From: JBOHDX01 sp050700835
GTDB lineage: Bacteria > Actinomycetota > Actinomycetes > Propionibacteriales > Nocardioidaceae
Reading direction: 5' to 3'
Assembly (NCBI GenBank): GCA_050700835.1
Contig: JBOHDX010000094.1
Span: 1-12,804 of the forward strand
Length of the DNA stretch: 12,804 nucleotides
Positions within the stretch are counted from its first letter, which is position 1; each line of letters begins with the position of its first letter. A program made the position numbers and the translations under genes. Below are positions 6,588-11,509 of the stretch, in pieces. The notes beneath the pieces were generated by a model. The model searched no databases. It saw only the letters and a list, made by a program, of their open reading frames with translations, and was not told the DNA's origin.

Positions 6588-7818
6588 CGACGATCACGTC
6601 GTCGCCTTCGGCGACATGGTTCGAGCCGGTCGGGGTGATCTGAGCGTACCCGCCCCCGGTCGCTCCGACGAGGACGGGCACTTCGATCCGCTTGCCGTCG
6701 CGTAGGAGGACGATCTTGGTGTTCCCGTCCCCATCGAGAGAGACGGCGCTGACCGGGACTGCGAGGACCTTGCCTTCGCTGGAGGCCTCGGTGATCTGGA
6801 CGCGAACGTCTTGGCCGGCCCACCTGGGGTTGAGTGGCTTGTCCGGCGTCACTACGGCGGTGGGGTCTGTGCCGGCCTTGCCTGGGAGGATCTTGGTGAT
6901 GCGACCGGTGGCGGTCTGTTTCAGGATCTCCGCAGTGAGGGCCACGTGCGCGCCAAGCCGCATGAGATCGGTGGCCGCCGGCGTTTGGTCGACAAGGACG
7001 ACCAAGTCTCCAGCCGCGAGTTGCACCTCGGCAGTCGAGGCGTCCTGCCCCAGTGATGCCTTCATAGTCACCACCGTCGAGGTGGGGCTGTTGACGTAGT
7101 CGACGCTAGACATGGGTAGTGCACCCTTTCCCTGCGGGGTGTAGCCGTGGCTGGTGAATAACGCTGCGACGTCGGCGGTCGTTGACGGACCGTAGCGCCC
7201 GGTGGGGTCGGTGTCGGTGTACCCGACCGCGTCCAGGGCACGCTGCAACTGGGTGACGTCGGGTCCGGTTGCGCCAGTCCGGAGGTCGCGGTATGCCGGA
7301 ATGCGTCCGGGCAGGTAGAACACGGGGCGGCCAGAGATCTCCAGGACGACATCACCGGGCTCGAGCTTGGCTCCCGCCCTTACCGGGCGCTTGGTGATGA
7401 GCGCCTTGGTTACTCCTTCTGGTGGCTGGCTGGGAACAGCGTTGATGGTGGAGAGTGAGCTCACGCTCCCGCGGGTCACCATGCCGGAGGAGACCACTCG
7501 CATTTCTACCGGCGCCGTGATGACGCTCGGCGGTGGCGCGGAGGACTCCGCTGCGAACTGGGCCGGGGACTTGATCCAGTGGGCTCCAAGCACGCCGCCG
7601 GCTGCCGCGAGGACGGCCACCGCGACGATGATCGCCAACCCGCGTGTGCGTCGACTCGTGACGGATGGATCAACTCGCGCGTTGGTCACCCGTGGGGTTG
7701 TGTCGGGCTCTTGGTCAGCTGCTCCTGCGGCACGTGGCCGCCGATCAGCCGGTAGGCCTGCTGTTTGGTCTTCGTGATCGCTCCCCGGCGATCCGACTGG
7801 TTGCTCAGTGGTTGCCAT
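6577..7818 (-). CDS. Efflux adaptor (membrane-fusion-like protein) with peptidoglycan-binding domain
   Basis: A 413-residue protein with a disordered cytoplasmic N-terminus (1-58), one transmembrane helix at about 60-80 (LAIIVAVAVLAAAGGVLGAHWI) and an extracytoplasmic part. The latter has lipoyl-like beta segments (VRAGAKLEPGDVVLEISGRPVF, about 146-168), a PG_binding_1 domain at about 178-225 (DLRTGATGPDVTQLQRALDAVGY...GRYGPSTTADVAALF) and C-terminal adaptor-type barrels. This architecture is common in actinobacterial MacB-like systems, where the adaptor may tie the transporter to the cell wall since there is no classical outer-membrane channel. ATG 7818 is chosen because GGAG lies 6 bases upstream and the gene overlaps the lipoprotein stop by 14 bases; a longer start at 7842 is less likely. 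It precedes the ATPase and permease genes. Confidence 0.88.
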   Translation of the reverse strand: MATTEQPVGSPGSDHEDQTAGLPADRRPRAAGAADQEPDTTPRVTNARVDPSVTSRRTRGLAIIVAVAVLAAAGGVLGAHWIKSPAQFAAESSAPPPSVITAPVEMRVVSSGMVTRGSVSSLSTINAVPSQPPEGVTKALITKRPVRAGAKLEPGDVVLEISGRPVFYLPGRIPAYRDLRTGATGPDVTQLQRALDAVGYTDTDPTGRYGPSTTADVAALFTSHGYTPQGKGALPMSSVDYVNSPTSTVVTMKASLGQDASTAEVQLAAGDLVVLVDQTPAATDLMRLGAHVALTAEILKQTATGRITKILPGKAGTDPTAVVTPDKPLNPRWAGQDVRVQITEASSEGKVLAVPVSAVSLDGDGNTKIVLLRDGKRIEVPVLVGATGGGYAQITPTGSNHVAEGDDVIVGAR

Positions 7819-8815
7819 TGAGCTCCGCCGTTGCCTTCTCAAGCGCAGCCCGGATCTTGTTCTCCTCGTCGGTGAGCGCGAGTTGGTTCTTCTCGATCGC
7901 CTGGCGCTGGTAGTCGACGTCGATCTGGTTCCACTGGTGGACGAGGTTAATCTTGTTCTTGCAGGTCACGTCGGCGACCGCGGTGTTGATCTCCATCGTC
8001 GAGGGAGTCGAGCGGCTGGGGCGGTTGAACTCCACCTGCAGAGGCGACTGGTATTGGTATCCGTGCTGTGCCATGCATGTTGACCACTGCCCAAAGAGGG
8101 CTTGGACGCGGGGATCGGCTTCGGACTGCTGATACGCGTCGATACGCAAGCTTTGCGCCAGCGCGTCCTTGACCTGCGAGTCGGGGCTACCCCATAGCTT
8201 GGTCCGGCTGGCTCCCAGGCAGCCGCCTGGTGGGATGACCAGCCCACCGAACTTGCCGGGCGACTTCCAACCTCCAGGCGGCGGCACCACGGAACCCTCC
8301 CTGCTTCCAGTGAAGACGAACTCATACGACGCACTCTGCGTTGGCATCGCATTGGCCTGGCTAGATCCAGGGATCACCTGTGGCATGTAGCCACGGGCCT
8401 TCGCCTCGGAGAGGCTGTCGATGCCGTACAGACGGGCGTCGGACTCCTGCTGCTCTGCCACCATCTCGTCGCGGTTCAGCGGCGGAGTCACTGATGGGAA
8501 TCCGAAGCGGTTCATGCACTCGTTGGCGAGCTGGAACTGAGCTTCTTCCATCGTGTAGAGGTTGGCCCCGTTGAGTTCGTAGGCCGCAAGGGGGATTTGA
8601 AAGCTGGGCAAGTCGCTTGGTAAGGCTGCCGCGCTCGAGGCAGGACCGCCCGGAGCTGTGCTTCGAGGCCCCGAGCTGATCGGGACGCTGGAAGACGCGT
8701 CTGAGGTACCGTTGCCCGACCCTCGGTCGCTGCTGGTTGCTCCGCATCCGGCCACCGCAACGAGGGCGCCGACCGCGATGACGACGACTGAGAGGACGTG
8801 GCTGGGTTGCCTCAC
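7805..8815 (-). CDS. Cysteine-containing lipoprotein of the export operon
   Basis: A 336-residue predicted lipoprotein. Residues 1-24 form a signal peptide (RQPSHVLSVVVIAVGALVAVAGC) with a lipobox VAGC, Cys24 being the lipidation site. A Ser/Gly/Pro-rich linker follows (25-66), then a globular part with four more cysteines: C100 in ECMNRFGF, C199 in GGCLG, C247 in STCMAQHGY and C285 in VTCKN. A charged, probably coiled-coil tail lies at about 297-333 (DYQRQAIEKNQLALTDEENKIRAALEK). The GTG at 8815 is chosen because it overlaps the previous stop as GTGA and gives a proper signal peptide; upstream in-frame sequence is an antisense shadow. I do not recognise a named function. Its place directly before the adaptor gene suggests an extracytoplasmic subunit or sensor for the transporter. 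Confidence 0.8.
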   Translation of the reverse strand: MRQPSHVLSVVVIAVGALVAVAGCGATSSDRGSGNGTSDASSSVPISSGPRSTAPGGPASSAAALPSDLPSFQIPLAAYELNGANLYTMEEAQFQLANECMNRFGFPSVTPPLNRDEMVAEQQESDARLYGIDSLSEAKARGYMPQVIPGSSQANAMPTQSASYEFVFTGSREGSVVPPPGGWKSPGKFGGLVIPPGGCLGASRTKLWGSPDSQVKDALAQSLRIDAYQQSEADPRVQALFGQWSTCMAQHGYQYQSPLQVEFNRPSRSTPSTMEINTAVADVTCKNKINLVHQWNQIDVDYQRQAIEKNQLALTDEENKIRAALEKATAELNGNH

Positions 8816-9666
8816 TGCAGCCAGCCCGTGTAGGTGGCAATCCTCGCGAGCTGGGTGGCGGTGAGCGGCGGCGTTGCTCGGGTGACAGCGCCGCCCTTCT
8901 CCTGCGTGGCGTTGTAGGCCGTGACCGTGATGGCCCATCCGTCGCTCTCGTAGATGGCAGTCGAGGCATCCACTTGATTGCTGGCAGCGTTCTCGCTGGG
9001 GCTAGAGGGTGCGTACTCGGGGACATCGGATTCGGTGACCAGGGTGCCACCCTGAACGACGGAGCAACTGATTTCCGGCTGGTGGCACAGCGCCGAGCCG
9101 ATGTCGAGGTTGTCGGGGCTGGGCTTTCCTCCGTGGTCGGGGGCCTGGATCGTGATCTCCACTAGAGCAGCGCCGTGGCCGTCGTCGTAGTCGAGCTGCC
9201 CGCCCCGATACGGCGCCGTGGCGGCGCTGGTGATGCTCTTCAAGACGGCCCCACCTGCCACTTTGAGAGTGTGTTGTGGGACCTTTGGCAGGACGCTGCC
9301 GTCATGGTTTGCAAGGTGGGTGGTCGCCCCGGCCGGGAGGAGCCCCGCAAGGGTCTGTGCAGTCCAGTCGGCGGAGACGCCAAACTGATGGGTCACCGGC
9401 GCCTGGGTTTCGGCGGACTTCGCAGCAGGGTCGAGTGCGCTATCGCCGACTGTTCTGGATGCGCTGGTGCCGACAAGGGCGGCACCAGCGGCAACTACAC
9501 CGGCCAGCACGCCGACCGCAGGGACGATGTGCAGAGTGCGGCGCCGGCGCAGTCGACGCCCCTCGATGAGGGCGCCGGATACGATGCGCTCCACGGGCGG
9601 CGCACCCCAATCATCGACGACCGAGTGCAACGCGCGCTGAAAGTCCTGCTCGGTGATGTTGCTCAT
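8812..9666 (-). CDS. Single-pass membrane protein, probable anti-sigma factor of sigma 1
   Basis: A 284-residue protein with a short cytoplasmic N-terminus (1-44: EQDFQRALHSVVDDWGAPPVERIVSG, then an arginine-rich stop RRLRRRRT). A transmembrane helix lies at about 46-68 (IVPAVGVLAGVVAAGAALVGT), followed by about 215 extracytoplasmic residues with one cysteine pair (ALCHQPEISC). The N-terminus lacks the HxxxCxxC zinc motif of classical ZAS anti-sigma factors, so binding to the sigma factor, if it occurs, is of another type. The ATG at 9666 overlaps the sigma stop (ATGA) and has GAAGGGGC upstream. The stop overlaps the lipoprotein GTG. The anti-sigma role is inferred from topology and from coupling to the sigma gene; a transporter-associated sensor is the alternative. 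Confidence 0.7.
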   Translation of the reverse strand: MSNITEQDFQRALHSVVDDWGAPPVERIVSGALIEGRRLRRRRTLHIVPAVGVLAGVVAAGAALVGTSASRTVGDSALDPAAKSAETQAPVTHQFGVSADWTAQTLAGLLPAGATTHLANHDGSVLPKVPQHTLKVAGGAVLKSITSAATAPYRGGQLDYDDGHGAALVEITIQAPDHGGKPSPDNLDIGSALCHQPEISCSVVQGGTLVTESDVPEYAPSSPSENAASNQVDASTAIYESDGWAITVTAYNATQEKGGAVTRATPPLTATQLARIATYTGWLQ

Positions 9667-10175
9667 GACAGTGCCCCTTCGACGGCGTAGTCGGGTCCCA
9701 GCGCGAGGCGCAGCTTCTCCAGCGCCCGGCTTGCTTGCCGGCGGGTAGCGGCCGGGCTCTTCTTGATCGCCACAGCGATGTCGCCGATCGACTGGTCGTC
9801 GAAATACCGTGCGACCAGGACCGCCCTATCTGAAGCCGGAAGAGACGCTAGGCCAGCCGCCAGGTCCATCCGCAGAGCCAGATCGACGTCGTCGCTTCCT
9901 GCCCCGTTTTGTGAGATCTCCACGCAGGTGGCCATCGGGAGTTCGCTCGCAGAGCGCCGACGCTTGCTTGAGATAAAGGTCCGAACAAGGATGACGCGGG
10001 CGTAAGCTGCCGGGTTGTCAATCCGTCGCCGTCCCCACGCCAGGTAAACTTTGGCAAGGGTCTCCTGGACCAGATCCTCGGCTAGGGACGGGTCACCGCT
10101 CATCAGGCGTGCGGCTCGATACAGCGCAGGTGTGCGCGCGATGGCGAACTCCTGGAACTCCTCGGTGTCACGCAT
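9663..10175 (-). CDS. SigE-family ECF sigma factor (sigma 1)
   Basis: A 170-residue ECF sigma factor of the actinobacterial SigE family (the TIGR02983-like group). Region 2 lies at about 5-72 (EFQEFAIARTPALYRAARLMSGDPSLAEDLVQETLAKVYLAW, then NPAAYARVILVRTF). Region 4 lies at about 100-158, with FDDQSIGDIAVAIKKSPAATRRQASRALEKL as its helix-turn-helix. The ATG at 10175 was chosen because MRDTEEFQEF begins the family homology and GAGAG stands about 9 bases upstream; the longer frame to 10268 adds low-complexity residues. It is the first gene of the long minus-strand operon, its stop overlaps the membrane protein gene by 4 bases, and it probably drives its own promoter in the 146 bp between 10176 and 10321. 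Confidence 0.92.
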   Translation of the reverse strand: MRDTEEFQEFAIARTPALYRAARLMSGDPSLAEDLVQETLAKVYLAWGRRRIDNPAAYARVILVRTFISSKRRRSASELPMATCVEISQNGAGSDDVDLALRMDLAAGLASLPASDRAVLVARYFDDQSIGDIAVAIKKSPAATRRQASRALEKLRLALGPDYAVEGALS

Positions 10176-10321
10176 GACGGCTACTCTCTGCGTTCGTGTC
10201 TCGTAGGTAATGACGCTCCGAGGATGCGGAAGTGGGACACGGCACCTTCGTTCGGGACGCTCTGACAAGCAGCGCCACGCGGGTCCACGGGGACGTGCGG
10301 TGCTCGGCAGCGGCAGAGGGT
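10176..10321 (-). promoter_or_regulatory. Presumed promoter region of the sigma 1/ABC operon
   Basis: This is the only sizeable gap upstream of the eight-gene operon and lies after the hairpin that can end the I36-type gene. A GAGCGTC word occurs twice on the minus strand (near 10263-10257 and 10222-10216), and TTGTCA near 10268 could be part of a -35 box. I cannot assign a convincing -35/-10 pair. The region is called from gene arrangement. Confidence 0.35.
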
Positions 10322-10364
10322 GGCCGGTGGTGGCCTGGCGTCCTTGGGCACACCACCGCCGGCC
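10322..10364 (-). terminator. GC-rich hairpin after the I36-type gene
   Basis: CGGTGGTG (10325-10332) and CACCACCG (10351-10358) are a perfect 8-bp inverted repeat, extended by GGCC blocks on both sides with a small bulge. It starts 26 bases after the stop of the secreted-protein gene on the minus strand and separates it from the sigma operon. There is no T-run, so it may only attenuate transcription. Confidence 0.45.
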
Positions 10365-10389
10365 TCACCGCAGGGAGCTCATCACTGAC

Positions 10390-10782
10390 TCAGATCCAGT
10401 GGAAGGAAGCGTCCTCGTTGTAGGTGTTGGTGAGGTTGCCGTACTCGCCTGCAGGGATCAGGTCGTTGACGCCCTGGAAGTTCGAGTTGTAGTAGACGCG
10501 CAGGTTCGCGCTCAGGCGGGCGTTGGCGACACAGGCAGTGTTGTTCTTGACCGCCTGGCCCTTGCCGGCACCGCTGCTCAGAAAGACGTAGCCGGCGAGG
10601 TTGGCGTGCCCGTTGGCGAAGTCGGACATCGAGTTCACGCATCCGCTGTTGTAGAAGAAGCCGGCTTCGCCCTGGTTGAGAACCCCGTCCTGGCCAGCGG
10701 CCAGCGCGGAACCCGCAGACGCGGCAACGATGCCGACGGCGGCGATGGAGACCACAGCGATCTTCTTGGTGAGATGGGACAT
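10390..10782 (-). CDS. Secreted peptidase-inhibitor I36-like (beta/gamma-crystallin-type) protein
   Basis: A 130-residue secreted protein. Residues 1-28 are a Sec signal peptide (basic SHLTKK, hydrophobic IAVVSIAAVGIVAAS, cleavage at SALA-AG). The mature ~100 residues carry the Greek-key repeats typical of the I36 / SMPI-like family: GEAGFFYNSGC, NLAGYVFLSSGAGKGQAVKNN, then LRVYYNSNFQGVNDLIPAGEYGNL and a closing TYNEDASFHWI. Two cysteines (C48, C84) could form one disulfide. The ATG at 10782 has a strong GAAGGAG ribosome binding site 8 bases upstream, better than the in-frame start at 10818. I36 proteins can inhibit extracellular metalloproteases, but many members are untested and activity here is not shown. 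It lies just upstream of the sigma/ABC operon on the same strand, so it may be co-regulated with it. Confidence 0.85.
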   Translation of the reverse strand: MSHLTKKIAVVSIAAVGIVAASAGSALAAGQDGVLNQGEAGFFYNSGCVNSMSDFANGHANLAGYVFLSSGAGKGQAVKNNTACVANARLSANLRVYYNSNFQGVNDLIPAGEYGNLTNTYNEDASFHWI

Positions 10783-11041
10783 GGAGAATTGCTCCTTCGG
10801 TTGTGCTCGCATGGCCACGAACTGATGGGGCCACTTCCCCTCAAGCGGCTCTTGGCGGTGTGGCGGCAGCAGAGGGGTTGCACGCCGTCACAAGGTCAGA
10901 TGTCCAGCAACGCGCCGAATCCCACACCTGCCGGCAGGCGTGACTGACCTTCCACTCGGGGGCATGGATCCAGCCTGATCGCTGGTGACGCCATCCCCGT
11001 GGCGGTGCTCTTCGTTCGCCCCTGTTTGTCGCCGGCGAATC

Positions 11042-11061
11042 TCGGCAGAGTGCACTGCCGA
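11042..11061. repeat. 7-bp perfect inverted repeat
   Basis: TCGGCAG (11042-11048) and CTGCCGA (11055-11061) with a 6-base loop AGTGCA. It could be an operator or a small hairpin. No T-run and no neighbouring gene end support a terminator. Confidence 0.4.
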
Positions 11062-11102
11062 CTCGTCGTCACGCACACCAACGCAGGAGCGAGGAAGCGT
11101 GT

Positions 11103-11127
11103 CGACCTCTGGGTAAGTTCCCCAGAG
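11103..11127 (-). repeat. Anticodon-arm-like hairpin resembling the att core
   Basis: On the minus strand CTCTGGG, a 7-base loop GAACTTA and CCCAGAG form a perfect 7-bp hairpin. The segment 11103-11114 is identical over 12 bases (CGACCTCTGGGT) to the attachment core at 11323-11334. The loop lacks the CAT anticodon and no T-arm follows, so it is not a tRNA. It may be a decayed attachment core or a chance match. Confidence 0.4.
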
Positions 11128-11208
11128 CACGGTCACCTCAGTTGTCCTCAGACGTTCGCCGGCATCCGTAATCGTCCGGCGAATCGCTCCCCTGCGCCTG
11201 ATTGGCGG

Positions 11209-11237
11209 CGATGTCAGCAGACATGGTGCTGACATCG
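11209..11237. repeat. 11-bp perfect inverted repeat near the right end of element 1
   Basis: CGATGTCAGCA (11209-11219) and TGCTGACATCG (11227-11237) pair perfectly around a 7-base loop. It is the longest perfect inverted repeat I found in the window. It sits about 60 bp beyond the tRNA 3' end, so it may be a second hairpin behind the tRNA terminator, or a protein-binding site on the attachment arm. Confidence 0.6.
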
Positions 11238-11247
11238 AACAGCAGAA

Positions 11248-11275
11248 CCGGGCCTGTGGTGACCCACAAACCCGG
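11248..11275 (-). terminator. Probable terminator brought along behind the tRNA 3' end
   Basis: On the minus strand CCGGG-TT-TGTGG, loop GTCA, and CCACA-GG-CCCGG form a 10-bp hairpin with a 2-base internal mismatch, followed by TTCTGCTGTT. It lies 24 bases after the tRNA 3' end at 11299. An element that replaces the 3' half of a tRNA gene must also provide a terminator, and this fits. Confidence 0.5.
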
Positions 11276-11278
11276 CCG

Positions 11279-11295
11279 TGACCTGCGACTTTACC
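11279..11295 (-). repeat. Candidate integrase arm-type site, distal end of element 1
   Basis: The minus strand reads GGTAAAGTCGCAGGTCA, one base different from the plus-strand copies at 77-93 and 11387-11403. It lies outside the attachment core on the side opposite to the integrase gene and in inverse orientation. It would therefore be the P' arm of element 1 in its circular form. Confidence 0.6.
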
Positions 11296-11298
11296 TTG

Positions 11299-11340
11299 TA
11301 GCGGGGGCAGGATTTGAACCTGCGACCTCTGGGTTATGAG
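11299..11340 (-). tRNA. 3' half of an initiator tRNA-fMet (CAU), partial; attachment site between two elements
   Basis: On the minus strand this reads anticodon loop CTCATAA, stem side CCCAG, variable AGGTC, T-stem and loop GCAGG-TTCAAAT-CCTGC, acceptor CCCCGCT and discriminator A. The CCC at the start of the anticodon-stem strand (partner of the three G-C pairs unique to initiators) and T at position 72 (unpaired with C1 in initiators) mark it as initiator tRNA. No 5' half follows at 11341 onward (no D-arm, no 5' acceptor strand) and no CCA is encoded. It is thus a displaced 3' fragment left by integration, not a working gene. A 20-base part plus one more base matches 1-21. Confidence 0.85.
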
Positions 11341-11386
11341 TGACTCCACCACGTTTCGACCAGCATGGCGTTCACGCTCAGATTCG

Positions 11387-11403
11387 GGTAACGTCGCAGG
11401 TCA
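11387..11403 (+). repeat. Candidate integrase arm-type site, int side of element 2
   Basis: GGTAACGTCGCAGGTCA, one base different from the copy at 11279-11295. It begins 65 bp after the start of the shared core, against 76 bp in element 1; the difference of 11 bp is one DNA turn, so the helical phase relative to the core is kept. Confidence 0.6.
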
Positions 11404-11451
11404 GAGGCCCTTTCAGGCTTCCGCTGACGTCCACACTCGTCCCGCCGCGTC

Positions 11452-11480
11452 CGGCAAAGTTTGCGGACAAGTTGCGGACA
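11452..11480. promoter_or_regulatory. Repeat cluster directly upstream of integrase 2
   Basis: The 18 bases 11452-11469 match 153-170 of element 1 with one mismatch (CGGCAA-GTTTGCGGACA). Two TGCGGACA copies (11462-11469, 11473-11480) are 11 bp apart, and the last ends 30 bp before the start codon, as in element 1. The triple AGACGTCCGC array of element 1 is absent. A shared control or binding site for the two integrases is likely. Confidence 0.6.
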
Positions 11481-11509
11481 AGCCAGAATCCAGACCGAGG
11501 TGAAACCAG

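Larger units (their letters stand above)
10783..11298. other. Non-coding right end of element 1
   Basis: About 516 bp with no credible gene. Open frames here (for example 77 codons at 10999-11232) have no family features and unlike composition. The region must hold the promoter of the I36-type gene near 10783-10900, but no clear boxes are seen. It contains four inverted repeats, listed separately at 11042, 11103, 11209 and 11248, and a candidate integrase arm site at 11279. This fits the arm side of an attachment site. Confidence 0.6.

Noticed and set aside
9175..9690. Plus-strand frame of 171 codons opposite the presumed anti-sigma gene
   Set aside because: The minus-strand gene has a signal-anchor topology and start/stop overlaps with both neighbours; the plus frame has none of these.
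11299..11341. A complete functional tRNA gene
   Set aside because: No 5' acceptor strand, D-arm or 5' anticodon strand follows on the minus strand; only the 3' half is present.
10888..11352. Minus-strand frame of 154 codons starting MVESLITQRSQVQILPP
   Set aside because: Its beginning is simply the tRNA fragment (anticodon loop to acceptor) translated; this is a well-known spurious protein produced by tRNA genes. The rest runs through hairpins and non-coding DNA.
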